From Roseibium denhamense (GTDB lineage Bacteria > Pseudomonadota > Alphaproteobacteria > Rhizobiales > Stappiaceae), in NCBI RefSeq assembly GCF_009711415.1, contig NZ_SMLZ01000113.1, positions 109,084-173,083 on the forward strand: a stretch of DNA of 64,000 nt, in the 5' to 3' direction. Below are positions 9,901 through 18,438 of the stretch, piece by piece. The position numbers and the translations under genes are program-made. The notes beneath the pieces were generated by a model. The model worked only from the letters and a program-made list of their open reading frames with translations, was not told the DNA's origin and did not search any database. The stretch's first letter is position 1. Every line of letters begins with the position of its first letter.

Positions 9901-10320
9901 GGCGCTCGACATGATCGAGGCTTCAATTGCAAAGAGAATGAAGGTGAAGCTCGCATAGATCAGCGATGTGATCGTAGAGCCGATATAGCCGAACCCAGCC
10001 CCTCGGGTCAGGAGGTCAATGTCGACACCATGGCGCATGGCATACCGGCTGATCGGAAGTCCTACCAGCAACAGGACAAGACTTCCGGCGAGGATTGCGA
10101 CGAAGGCATTTGCCGTGCCATGAGACAGCGTGATCGCGCCCCCGATGGCTTCCAGAGCAAGAAACGAAATTGCGCCAATAGCGGTCTGCGAAATGGCTCT
10201 GGAGGAAAATCGGCGAGCCTTTTTCGCCGTAAAACGCAAGGCGTAGTCTTCAAGCGTCTGGTTGTTGACCCACTTGTTGTACTGGCGCCGGACCGGCAAT
10301 ATCCGTTGGCGGGCGGTCAT
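6934..10320 (-). CDS. Hybrid sensor kinase with an NCS1-permease input domain
   Basis: A 1128-residue protein. Residues about 20-485 form a 12-helix domain that looks like an NCS1 (cytosine/purine/allantoin) permease. Residues 507-544 hold eight cysteines and a histidine arranged like a small zinc-binding module (CSIC near 507, CPAYQAPICSLCC near 522, CHDSC at 540). Two more helices (about 578-635) follow, then a coiled coil, a HisKA domain with His690 in SHELRTPLN, an ATPase domain (NLLSNAIKFTEKG, DTGPGIP, GLGLGLTI), and a receiver (about 985-1100, DILMPDMNG) with an 80-residue tail. It is coupled to the LuxR-type regulator and divergent from urtABCDE, so the permease part probably senses urea, a purine or a breakdown product. 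Transport activity cannot be judged. Confidence 0.92.
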   Translation of the reverse strand: MTARQRILPVRRQYNKWVNNQTLEDYALRFTAKKARRFSSRAISQTAIGAISFLALEAIGGAITLSHGTANAFVAILAGSLVLLLVGLPISRYAMRHGVDIDLLTRGAGFGYIGSTITSLIYASFTFILFAIEASIMSSALEFAFGVPLWMGYIISAVAVIPLVTHGITWISRFQLATQPFWIILNILPFIFIAFTDWQALGTWLSFSGIDPSTGLERDGPSGWASINLISFGAASAVILALMAQIGEQVDFLRFLPAEDYNRRRHRLALFLAGPGWVVLGAPKMIAGSFLAVLVLSHGVPVEHADEPARMYAVAFGYMIPNETAVLLLMAAFVVVAQLKINVMNAYAGSLAWSNFFSRLTHSHPGRVVWLVFNVGIALLLMELGVYQLLEETLGVFSIIAMAWLSAISADLFLNKPLGLSPPGIEFKRAHLYDINPVGTGAMLLSAILALVAHFGWFGETLAALATFLAAGVAFVAAPLIAAATKGKFYLARKPRQSWQSRSEIACSICENPFEPEDMAYCPAYQAPICSLCCSLDARCHDSCKPKARLSYQVGAVASRLLPEPVLAVFRSRLGRYALTVILANAGIGAVLWIIYAQAAARLGDPTGIIAQTVALIFFVFAIVAGIASWFLVLAHDTRLVAEEESARQNALLQQEIDAHGVTDAALQKAKEDAEAANLAKSRYVVGLSHELRTPLNAVMGYAQVLERDESLPDARRPAVATIRRSAEHLSGLIDGLLDISRIEAGRVQVDSNEINCHDFLDQIVDMFRMQAASKGLGFRFKRAANLPPVVRTDEKRLRQILVNLLSNAIKFTEKGYVSLRVTYRSQVASFIIEDTGPGIPICEQSKVFEPFGRTSAADKTQAPGLGLGLTITKLLTETLGGAIALSSEPEAGARFEVRLMLAAVDRVPDRVHSEAVIRGYEGPRRTIAVVDDNPDHRALVRDILSPLGFAVLEAEGGQECLTSLKPVHPDLYLIDILMPDMNGWQLARQLRETGETAPLVMLSANIGDESLRPEGPSDHSAALAKPFDIRQLLDIVQKHIGLEWTKTSQMPMQKAPAPKLRSPGASHVADLISLAEIGYVEGIEAKLAELSGEPENRPLVDALQDHLTRFDFTAYKEVLDTLDPNDG

Positions 10321-10477
10321 TCCGGAAAATCCGCCTGATAATTGGTCAGGTGCTGCATTTTAAGGCAGCCAAGCGCCATCATTCCGGTCCCACCCCCCGT
10401 TTTATTGTGCCAGCCCGAGTGCTCAGCACATTTCGTGCCGGTTCATTCTGTTAGGCCAGAGAGCCATCTGCGGCGCT

Positions 10478-10493
10478 TACGTCAATTGACGTA
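10478..10493. promoter_or_regulatory. Perfect 16-bp palindrome upstream of urtA
   Basis: TACGTCAATTGACGTA is fully self-complementary and lies about 108 bases before the urtA start, in the 280-base gap between the divergent kinase gene and urtA. It is a good candidate operator for the LuxR-type regulator encoded next to the kinase. No clear sigma-70 hexamers could be fixed relative to it. Confidence 0.55.
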
Positions 10494-10600
10494 TGTTGCA
10501 GCGCGGCAAGCCCGGTCACGATTTCCCCCGATGGCGGCAAACCTTCCAGCCGCCGCGCACCGGTATGGGACCCGGTGCCTTGTTCAAGAGGGGACTACCG

Positions 10601-11887
10601 ATGAAATCCATGATGACAAAACTGGCTCTGGCCGGCCTGATGACCTCCACCATGATCGGCGGGGCTGCAGCAGACGACGACACTATCAAGGTCGGCATCC
10701 TGCACTCGCTGTCAGGCACGATGGCCATCTCCGAGACCACGCTCAAAGACGCCATGCTGATGCTCATCGAAGAGCAGAACAAGAAGGGCGGGCTTCTGGG
10801 CAAGCAGCTTGAGGCCGTTGTTGTCGATCCGGCTTCAGACTGGCCGCTATTCGCCGAAAAGGCCCGCGAACTGATCGAAGTCAACGGTGTCGATGCCGTC
10901 TTTGGCTGCTGGACATCCGTGTCGCGGAAATCCGTTCTGCCAGTGTTCGAAGAGCTGAATTCTCTGCTGTTCTATCCGGTTCAGTATGAGGGTGAGGAAT
11001 CCCAACGGAACGTTTTCTACACCGGTGCGGCTCCGAACCAGCAGGCCATTCCGGCGGTTGACTACCTCATGAACGAGGAAGGCGTGGAACGCTGGGTGCT
11101 GGCCGGAACGGACTATGTCTATCCGCGCACAACCAACAAGATCCTGGAAGCCTATCTGAAGGCAAAAGGTGTTGCTGAAGAAGACATCATGATCAACTAC
11201 ACGCCGTTCGGTCATTCCGACTGGCAAACGATCGTCTCCGACATCAAGACCTTCGGCTCTGCAGGCAAGAAAACCGCAGTTGTATCCACGATCAACGGCG
11301 ATGCGAACGTTCCCTTCTACAAGGAACTCGCCAATGCCGGCATCAAGGCCGAAGACATCCCGGTTGTTGCTTTCTCCGTGGGTGAGGAAGAGCTGGCAGG
11401 TCTCGACACCGAGCCGCTTGTCGGACACCTGGCCGCCTGGAACTACTTCCAGTCCGCCGACACGGACATCAATGCCGATTTCATCGACGCCTGGCATGCC
11501 TTCATCGGTGACGAAGAGCGCGTGACCAACGATCCGATGGAAGCGCATTTCATCGGCTTCAACATGTGGGTCGAAGCGGTTGAGAAAGCCGGCACCACAG
11601 ATGCGGATGCCGTGATCGACGCAATCGTGGGCGTGACCGTACCGAACCTGACCGGCGGTTACTCGGCCATGATGCCGAACCACCACATCACCAAGCCTGT
11701 GCTGATCGGTGAAATCCAGGATGATGGCCAATTCGAAACCGTTTGGGAAACCTCCGGGACCGTGGTTGGCGATGCATGGTCTGACTATCTCGACGGATCC
11801 AAGGACCTGATCTCCGATTGGCGCGCACCAATGTCCTGCGGCAACTTCAATGTGAAGACAGGCAAGTGCGGCGGGTCCGGTTCCTGA
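10601..11887 (+). CDS. urtA: Urea ABC transporter substrate-binding protein
   Basis: A 428-residue periplasmic protein with a signal peptide (MKSMMTKLALAGLMTSTMIG, cleaved after about residue 24). The KVGILHSLSGTMAISETTLKDA, FGCWTSVSRKSVLPVFEE and PVQYEGEESQRNVFYTGAAPNQQ segments are diagnostic of UrtA, the high-affinity urea/short-chain amide binding protein of the branched-chain amino acid transporter family. The long open frame begins at 10493, but the ATG at 10601 follows AGAGGGGA and gives a proper signal peptide. It is the first gene of urtABCDE, which brings urea in as a nitrogen source. Confidence 0.96.
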   Translation: MKSMMTKLALAGLMTSTMIGGAAADDDTIKVGILHSLSGTMAISETTLKDAMLMLIEEQNKKGGLLGKQLEAVVVDPASDWPLFAEKARELIEVNGVDAVFGCWTSVSRKSVLPVFEELNSLLFYPVQYEGEESQRNVFYTGAAPNQQAIPAVDYLMNEEGVERWVLAGTDYVYPRTTNKILEAYLKAKGVAEEDIMINYTPFGHSDWQTIVSDIKTFGSAGKKTAVVSTINGDANVPFYKELANAGIKAEDIPVVAFSVGEEELAGLDTEPLVGHLAAWNYFQSADTDINADFIDAWHAFIGDEERVTNDPMEAHFIGFNMWVEAVEKAGTTDADAVIDAIVGVTVPNLTGGYSAMMPNHHITKPVLIGEIQDDGQFETVWETSGTVVGDAWSDYLDGSKDLISDWRAPMSCGNFNVKTGKCGGSGS

Positions 11888-11968
11888 TACCGGACTGACG
11901 CCACAGTCGGGGCGGGCTTGATGGGGGCCCGCCCCGTTCTTCTCCCTTCAATGAGATCCGGTGGACCG

Positions 11969-13588
11969 ATGTCCCTGCTGAAACCACTGCTTATTCTTTT
12001 CAGTCTATTGCTTGTGGGGGTCTTACCGGCCGCTGCGCAGTCAGATCCGGAAGCCTTGCGGCCTCTGATCAACAATTTGGCGGACGGCAACTACGATGAA
12101 ACCCAACGCCAGATCGAGGAAATTGCCGCCACCGGCAATGCCGCAGCCGCGCCAGCCCTCGAAGCCCTCGGCGAAGGCGATCTCTATTTCCGCAAAAGCG
12201 ACGGCATGGTCTTCATCGCAGTGCGTGAGGGCAAGATCTATCAGCTGACCGATCCATTGACCTTGGAGGCGGCAGGCGAGGCTGGCCGCCGTGATGTCAA
12301 AAAAATCCGGGTCAACAACCGCTTGCGCCGGGTTATACGCTCCGCACTTGGATCGTTGACGCTCATGGCACCCGACCCGGGCGTCCGGATGGCGGCCGCC
12401 GAAGCGATTTTCACGGCCCGGGACCCGGACGGCATCGAAGCACTTGATATCGCCCTTGACGCAGAAACCGATGACAATGTGCGCCGGGTCATGCAGCAGG
12501 CACGCGCTGCTGCCGTTCTGAATTCCGATCTCGGTCCTGAAGAAAAGATCACCGCGGTCGGCACACTTTCTGACATGGGCAACCGGCAAGCCCTGTCGCT
12601 CCTCCTGAGCGTGCAATCGACCCTTGATCCGGATGTTCAAGCCGCGGCGGCGGACGCGATTTCCAAAATCGAACAGTCGATTGCGGCCTGGGACGCCGCT
12701 CAAAACATCTGGTTTGGCATTTCGCTCGGCTCGGTGCTGCTGCTGGCCGCCATTGGCCTTGCGATCACCTTCGGTGTGATGGGTGTCATCAACATGGCCC
12801 ATGGCGAAATGGTCATGATCGGCGCCTACGTGACCTTTGTTGTTCAGGAGATCATCCGCACCTCGGCACCGGGGTTGTTCGAAGTCTCGCTGTTCATTGC
12901 CCTTCCCCTCGCCTTTCTAACCTCCGGTCTCATCGGTGTCGCAATCGAGCGTGGTGTCATTCGCTGGCTCTATGGCCGCCCCCTTGAAACGTTGCTGGCG
13001 ACCTGGGGCATTTCCCTCATTCTGCAGCAGGCGGTGCGCACGATTTTCGGACCGACCAACCAGGAGGTTGGAAATCCGGACTGGATGTCCGGTGCGTTCG
13101 AACTGGGCCAGATGACGATCACCTATAACCGGATGTGGATCGTGGTGTTCGCCCTCCTCGTTTTCGCCGGGCTGATGCTTGTGCTGAAGAAGACGCCATT
13201 CGGTCTTTACACCCGCGCGGTAACCCAAAACCGCCGGATGGCCGCCTCCATGGGCATTCGCACTCCTTGGATTGACGCGCTCACGTTCGGCCTCGGCTCG
13301 GGCATTGCCGGGATCGCAGGCGTTGCCCTCTCGCAGATCGACAATGTCTCGCCCAATCTCGGCCAGAGCTACATTATCGACAGCTTCATGGTGGTCGTCT
13401 TCGGCGGCGTTGGAAATCTTTGGGGAACACTGGTCGGTGCCATGACGCTTGGCGTGGTCAACAAGTTCCTGGAGCCCTATGCCGGGGCAGTCCTGGGCAA
13501 GATCTTCGTGCTGGTCTTCATCATCCTCTTTATCCAGAAGCGTCCGAGGGGTCTGTTCGCCCTCAAGGGCCGGGCGGTGGAGGCATGA
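11969..13588 (+). CDS. urtB: Urea ABC transporter permease UrtB
   Basis: A 539-residue inner-membrane permease. As in other UrtB proteins, a signal-like helix (about 5-25) and an exported alpha-helical domain of about 220 residues precede the LivH-type permease of eight or so helices from residue 248 on (ITFGVMGVINMAHGEMVMIGAY is the family motif). The ATG at 11969 has GGTGGA just upstream; an in-frame ATG at 11951 is possible. The stop overlaps the urtC start (ATGA), so UrtB and UrtC, the two halves of the channel, are coupled. Confidence 0.94.
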   Translation: MSLLKPLLILFSLLLVGVLPAAAQSDPEALRPLINNLADGNYDETQRQIEEIAATGNAAAAPALEALGEGDLYFRKSDGMVFIAVREGKIYQLTDPLTLEAAGEAGRRDVKKIRVNNRLRRVIRSALGSLTLMAPDPGVRMAAAEAIFTARDPDGIEALDIALDAETDDNVRRVMQQARAAAVLNSDLGPEEKITAVGTLSDMGNRQALSLLLSVQSTLDPDVQAAAADAISKIEQSIAAWDAAQNIWFGISLGSVLLLAAIGLAITFGVMGVINMAHGEMVMIGAYVTFVVQEIIRTSAPGLFEVSLFIALPLAFLTSGLIGVAIERGVIRWLYGRPLETLLATWGISLILQQAVRTIFGPTNQEVGNPDWMSGAFELGQMTITYNRMWIVVFALLVFAGLMLVLKKTPFGLYTRAVTQNRRMAASMGIRTPWIDALTFGLGSGIAGIAGVALSQIDNVSPNLGQSYIIDSFMVVVFGGVGNLWGTLVGAMTLGVVNKFLEPYAGAVLGKIFVLVFIILFIQKRPRGLFALKGRAVEA

Positions 13589-14818
13589 TGAGCTCCTTCT
13601 TGTTCCGTGCCCTCGACGCACGTGCCGGGATCTTTGTGGCTTTGATGGCACTCGTCATTGTTCTGGTGCCTGCCGGCAATCTGCTGGTTCCAGAGAGTTC
13701 CCCGTTTCATGTGCCGACTTACGCCGTCACGCTCATGGGCAAGTATCTGACCTATGCCCTGCTCGCGCTTGCGGTTGATCTGGTCTGGGGCTATTGCGGC
13801 ATTCTCTCGCTCGGGCACGCCGCTTTCTTTGCACTCGGCGGCTATGCCATGGGCATGTATCTGATGCGACAGATCGGAACGCGCGGCGTCTATGGCGACC
13901 CGATCCTGCCCGATTTCATGGTCTTCCTGAACTGGCAGGAACTGCCATGGTATTGGTACGGCTTCGACATGTTCTGGTTTGCAGCGCTCATGGTGCTGCT
14001 GGTGCCGGGCCTGCTTGCCTTCATATTCGGCTGGTTTGCCTTCCGCTCCCGCGTTACCGGCGTCTACTTGTCGATCATCACGCAGGCGCTGACATACGCA
14101 TTGCTGCTGGCCTTCTTCCGAAATGACATGGGGTTCGGCGGCAATAACGGCCTGACCGACTTCAAGGATATCCTCGGCTTTGACATTCAAGCCGACACGA
14201 CCCGCGCCGGCCTGTTTGCAGCCTCAGGCCTGGCGCTGGTCCTGTGTTTCCTCATCTGCCGGTCCATTACACGCTCCAAGCTTGGAAAAGTGCTTGTGGC
14301 TGTCCGGGATGCGGAAAGCCGCACGCGTTTCCTTGGGTACCGGGTCGAGCACTACAAGCTGTTTGTCTGGACACTGTCGGCGATGATGGCCGGAATTGCA
14401 GGCGCACTTTACGTACCGCAGGTCGGTATCATCAATCCGGGCGAATTCGCACCAGCCAACTCTATTGAAGTGGTCATTTGGGTGGCGGTCGGCGGCCGTG
14501 GAACCCTAGTCGGCGCTGTGCTCGGGGCGGTCCTTGTCAACTTCGCAAAGACCTGGTTCACGGCAGCCCTTCCCGAATTCTGGCTGTTCGCGCTTGGGGG
14601 GCCTGTTCGTCTTCGTCACACTCTTCCTGCCCAAGGGCATTCTGGGCCTTATCGGGAACGGCCGATTGATGTTTGGCAGCAAATCGGCCTCAGGCCCGGA
14701 TGATGGTCCGGATCAATCATCCGAGCAGGTGGCTGCCAAGAGGCCGCCTGACGGTGGCACACGGCCGCCCAAATCCAATCAGGCACCCGCCGGTGCGGAT
14801 CCTCAACCTGCGGAGTAG
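13585..14818 (+). CDS. urtC: Urea ABC transporter permease UrtC, apparent frameshift
   Basis: The LivM-type second permease, about 410 residues if intact. Reading from ATG 13585, the family sequence continues to LPEFWLFALGG, then a run of six G at 14596-14601 throws the frame and a TGA ends it at 14703 after an unrelated tail. Removing one G restores the expected ending (LFVFVTLFLPKGILGL) plus a 50-residue proline- and serine-rich tail to TAG 14816-14818, six bases before urtD. Everything else in the operon is intact, so a sequencing error in the homopolymer is the simplest explanation; slippage or a real mutation would cost the last membrane segment. Confidence 0.9.
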
Positions 14819-14824
14819 GCTCAT

Positions 14825-15571
14825 ATGGCACGTGCAACTAGCCAGCTTTATCTGGATGGCGTCTCGGTCTCCTTTGATGGGTTCAAGGCGCTGAACGAAT
14901 TGTCTCTCACAATCGATCCGGGCGAAATGCGGGCCATTATCGGGCCTAACGGGGCCGGCAAGACAACAATGATGGACGTTATAACCGGCAAGACCCGCCC
15001 CGACACAGGGGAAGTCTTCTTCAATGGCACCATCGACCTGACCGGCGAGGACGAGGCTGCGATTGCAGAACTTGGAATTGGCCGGAAGTTTCAAAAGCCG
15101 ACCGTGTTTGAAAGCCATACGGTTTGGGACAACCTGGAACTTGCCCTGAAGGCCCCACGCGGCCCGTTCGCGACCTTGTTTCATTCCATCACGGACGCGG
15201 AAGCAGCCCGCATCGGCGCGCTGCTCGAGACGATCCGTTTGAGCTCAAAGCGTGACGAATTGGCGGCGAACCTGTCCCATGGCCAAAAGCAATGGCTGGA
15301 AATCGGAATGCTGCTCGCCCAGGACCCGAAGCTGCTCCTTGTCGATGAACCAGCCGCTGGCATGACCGACGCGGAGACAGCTGAAACGGCTGAGCTTCTG
15401 AAAGAGATTGCAATGGATCACTGCGTCGTCGTGGTCGAACACGACATGGATTTTGTCCGCGCGCTCGGGGTCAAGGTCACGGTGCTTCACGAAGGCTCTG
15501 TGCTGGCGGAAGGCTCGCTTGACCACGTTTCCGCGGATGAACGGGTCGTCGAAGTCTATTTGGGACGGTGA
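14825..15571 (+). CDS. urtD: Urea ABC transporter ATP-binding protein UrtD
   Basis: A 248-residue LivG-type ATPase. Walker A is GPNGAGKTT (about 43-51), the signature is LSHGQKQWLEI rather than the common LSGGQ, as is usual in UrtD, and Walker B is LLLVDEPAAGM. It pairs with UrtE under UrtB and UrtC to power urea uptake. The ATG at 14825 follows GCGGAGTAGG. The spacing to urtC (six bases, counting the corrected stop) and to urtE (three bases) marks one transcript. Confidence 0.96.
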   Translation: MARATSQLYLDGVSVSFDGFKALNELSLTIDPGEMRAIIGPNGAGKTTMMDVITGKTRPDTGEVFFNGTIDLTGEDEAAIAELGIGRKFQKPTVFESHTVWDNLELALKAPRGPFATLFHSITDAEAARIGALLETIRLSSKRDELAANLSHGQKQWLEIGMLLAQDPKLLLVDEPAAGMTDAETAETAELLKEIAMDHCVVVVEHDMDFVRALGVKVTVLHEGSVLAEGSLDHVSADERVVEVYLGR

Positions 15572-15574
15572 GAC

Positions 15575-16270
15575 ATGCTCAAAGTTGAAAACATCGATCT
15601 GCATTATGGCGCGGCACAGGCTCTGAAAAGCGTCTCGCTGACGGCTGACATCGGCCGTGTGACGTGCCTTCTCGGGCGCAACGGTGTCGGGAAAACGTCG
15701 ACCTTGCGCGCCGTTGCCGGACAGCAGCCGATCAGTTCCGGACAGATTATCTGGAACGGCGAGGACATTTCCGCACTGCCCGCGCATGCGCGAGCCCGCA
15801 AGGGCATCGCGGTCGTTCCGCAGGGGCGCGAAGTCTTTCCGCTGCTGACGGTTAAGGAGAACCTGGAAACCGGCTATGCCCCGATCAAACGCAAGGACCG
15901 TTTTGTCCCGGATACGATTTTCGAGCTCTTTCCGGTTCTGAAAGACATGCTCAGCCGGCGCGGCGGAGACTTGTCCGGCGGCCAGCAGCAACAGCTCGCC
16001 ATTGCCCGGGCTCTCGTGACGCGGCCCCAGCTTCTTGTGCTCGATGAGCCGACAGAGGGCATACAGCCCTCCATCATCAAGGATATCGGACGCGCCATCT
16101 CTTGGCTCCGCGACCAGGGAACCATGGCGATTGTCCTCGTGGAGCAGTATTTCGAATTTGCACGGGACTTGGCTGATGACTACGCGGTGATGGACCGCGG
16201 AGAAGTCGTTCTGGCCGGAACTGGCAAGGACATGGCTGAAAATGAAGTCCGCCGTTATCTCACGGTCTGA
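15575..16270 (+). CDS. urtE: Urea ABC transporter ATP-binding protein UrtE
   Basis: A 231-residue LivF-type ATPase with Walker A GRNGVGKTS (about 36-44), signature LSGGQQQQLAIARAL and Walker B LLVLDEPTEGIQPS, the last being typical of UrtE. It is the final gene of the operon. Its stop is separated by only two bases from the stop of the convergent EIIC-EAL gene, so no independent terminator fits between them and transcripts must overlap or end inside the neighbour. No urease genes follow in this window. Confidence 0.96.
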   Translation: MLKVENIDLHYGAAQALKSVSLTADIGRVTCLLGRNGVGKTSTLRAVAGQQPISSGQIIWNGEDISALPAHARARKGIAVVPQGREVFPLLTVKENLETGYAPIKRKDRFVPDTIFELFPVLKDMLSRRGGDLSGGQQQQLAIARALVTRPQLLVLDEPTEGIQPSIIKDIGRAISWLRDQGTMAIVLVEQYFEFARDLADDYAVMDRGEVVLAGTGKDMAENEVRRYLTV

Positions 16271-16272
16271 GG

Positions 16273-18438
16273 CTAAGCAGCGCGGTCCGCTTTTTCCTGT
16301 ATCGACCGGATGTACTGAAGGCAGGTGTCCGCCCCGCCCGGGCGGCAGAAATAGTACCCCTGGAACCTGGAACATCCGAGCCGCTTCAGTCTCGCCAGCT
16401 GCTCTTCTGACTCCACTCCTTCCACAATCGTTTCAAAATCTAGGCTTCTGCTGAGATCCAGTATTGATTGTATAATATGTTCACTCACACCGCTCTCATT
16501 TGAGAGGCTCAAAGACCGGTCGATCTTCACTTCGTCCACCGGCAAGGCCTTGAGATAGCGCAGCGATGTGTGGCCCATGCCGAAATCATCAAGTGATATG
16601 CGGACGCCGTGTTCGCGCAACCGCTCAAGCGTGCTGATCGCGGTGTCATCAGGTATCAGGATTGTGGATTCAGTGATTTCGAGTTTCAGGCAATGGGTCG
16701 GCAGGAACGTCTCATCGAGGCAGGCAAAGACATCCTTATCAAGACTTCCGCTGAGGATCTGCGCCGGGGCGACATTGACCGAGACAAAGAAGAACTCATC
16801 GACATCGCCGCGCCAGATCTTTCTTTGCGCGCAGGCCATCTGCAAAACGCGGAGCCCAAGCTGGCTCATGATCCCGAGTTCTTCCGCGAGCCGGACCGTG
16901 ACCGGTGGCGGGACGCGGCCATAGACCGGATGCTCCCATCGCAACAGGGCCTCCGCGCCGACCACCCTAGTGGATTGCAGGCAGATCTGAGGCTGATACT
17001 CGAGAAACAGCTGATCTTGTTGCTTTAATGCATATTCAAGATCACCAGCCAAGCTCAAGGCCAAGCGGCCCTGATCCCCTGAGCGTGACAGGAGGCGCCG
17101 GGGCCCAGTCCCTTCATCCTGCGTGCTGCCCACAAGCAATGCCTGCATCGCGCCTTGCGCTTTCAGAGCCGATACGCGTTCCGACAAACGCACGAAGGGG
17201 GTGTACACCAGAATGCTGATTGCTAGGCAAACCGCCTGCACAATCGCCCCATTCACCGAGCCGGTCACAGCATATCCGTTGATGACAGCGGGTGTTGTCC
17301 AAGCGACCTGGTAACTCGTCAGCGGCATGAGATCCCATGACATCGCGGCGTACATGACGAGCGTATTGATGATCGGCACCAGCAAAAACGGGATTGCAAA
17401 AATGGGGTTGAGCACGATTGGCAGGCCATAGAGCAAAGGCTCGTTCACATTGCAGAGCGCCGGGAATGCCGCCAGGATCGCAAAATTCCGGCTGCTCGGT
17501 AGTTTGCTGAAGAGCAGCATTGCCGCGACCAGACCCAATGTGGCTCCGGATCCCCCCATGTGCTGAAGATCAAAGAATTGGGATGTGAAGATGTGGACTG
17601 GTTCGCCGCCCTCAAGAACCGCAAGATTGTTTGCAATGCTCGCCGGGACCAATTGCACGTCGTGAACGGCTTGCAGAACATTCGGCCCGTGAATCCCGAA
17701 AAGCCAGAAAACCTGTGAAAGGGCCATATAAAGCAGCCCGAATCCGAGTGTATCCTCGCCCGAAGTCAGGGACCGCGCGAGCCCGCTATTGAACTCCGCG
17801 ATGATGTCTGTGGATCCGGCCTGCAACAAGACCGCCTTCAGCAGGCCGAAGACCAGGATCGTCACGACAGCCGCAGGCATGACGAAGAAAATATCCCCGA
17901 TCATCACTTCATGACCGACCGCCTTTGACCGCAATCTGAACAGCGGCAACTGTGCGAGTTTCAGGAAAAGCCATGTTGCCGAAACGGCGACAAGAAGCGC
18001 AACCGGCAGGCCAAAGCTCAGGGAAATTGCTGCGATCAGGGTCGGCTGGTCCGTTGGCGCCACAAGCACGAAGAAGCAAGTCACCGCGACCATGATGGAC
18101 AGGACCGGACTGGCGATCGGCATGCGCTCGCGGGCGTTCCGCAAGGTGGTGTAGACATAGGCATACCCTGAAAGGGCAAGCAGCGCGGCGATACCAAATG
18201 TCGAGGCGATGAGGATTTGGAGCGTTGCCTCCAATCCGGGACCGAATAGACCGGTCATCCACTCTTTCACCCTTGGAAAGGGCGGATGCAAGACCAACAG
18301 CGCAAGCGCCCCCACCATGATGAGCGGCAGTGTCGCGGCCAACCCGCGCTGCAAGGCGGCGAGCACAGGCTGACGGGCCAGGAAGTTCGCCATTTCACTG
18401 ATCTGAACGGTGTATTTTTCCGCCCAATGTAGCTGCAT
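16273..18438 (-). CDS. PTS EIIC-EAL fusion, probable sugar-sensing c-di-GMP phosphodiesterase
   Basis: A 721-residue fusion. Residues about 10-430 are a PTS enzyme IIC domain of the lactose/cellobiose family: many helices, a GGSGATLGL loop near 298 and the substrate-site motif NVNEPLLYGLPIVLNP near 330. Residues about 480-715 are an EAL phosphodiesterase with EALLRWEHP, LKLEITES, SLDDFGMGHTSL, VDEVKIDRSL and VEGVESEEQL, so the catalytic metal ligands look present. There is no GGDEF, EIIA or EIIB part. I infer that the EIIC fold binds a sugar and controls cyclic-di-GMP hydrolysis. The frame opens at a TTG (18459); the ATG at 18438 is the better start. It sits just before extracellular polysaccharide genes. 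Confidence 0.9.
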   Translation of the reverse strand: MQLHWAEKYTVQISEMANFLARQPVLAALQRGLAATLPLIMVGALALLVLHPPFPRVKEWMTGLFGPGLEATLQILIASTFGIAALLALSGYAYVYTTLRNARERMPIASPVLSIMVAVTCFFVLVAPTDQPTLIAAISLSFGLPVALLVAVSATWLFLKLAQLPLFRLRSKAVGHEVMIGDIFFVMPAAVVTILVFGLLKAVLLQAGSTDIIAEFNSGLARSLTSGEDTLGFGLLYMALSQVFWLFGIHGPNVLQAVHDVQLVPASIANNLAVLEGGEPVHIFTSQFFDLQHMGGSGATLGLVAAMLLFSKLPSSRNFAILAAFPALCNVNEPLLYGLPIVLNPIFAIPFLLVPIINTLVMYAAMSWDLMPLTSYQVAWTTPAVINGYAVTGSVNGAIVQAVCLAISILVYTPFVRLSERVSALKAQGAMQALLVGSTQDEGTGPRRLLSRSGDQGRLALSLAGDLEYALKQQDQLFLEYQPQICLQSTRVVGAEALLRWEHPVYGRVPPPVTVRLAEELGIMSQLGLRVLQMACAQRKIWRGDVDEFFFVSVNVAPAQILSGSLDKDVFACLDETFLPTHCLKLEITESTILIPDDTAISTLERLREHGVRISLDDFGMGHTSLRYLKALPVDEVKIDRSLSLSNESGVSEHIIQSILDLSRSLDFETIVEGVESEEQLARLKRLGCSRFQGYYFCRPGGADTCLQYIRSIQEKADRAA

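Noticed and set aside
10430-10445. GCACATTTCGTGC as an NtrC-type site before urtA
   Set aside because: NtrC sites have a seven-base spacing between GCAC and GTGC; here it is five, and no -24/-12 sigma-54 promoter was found.
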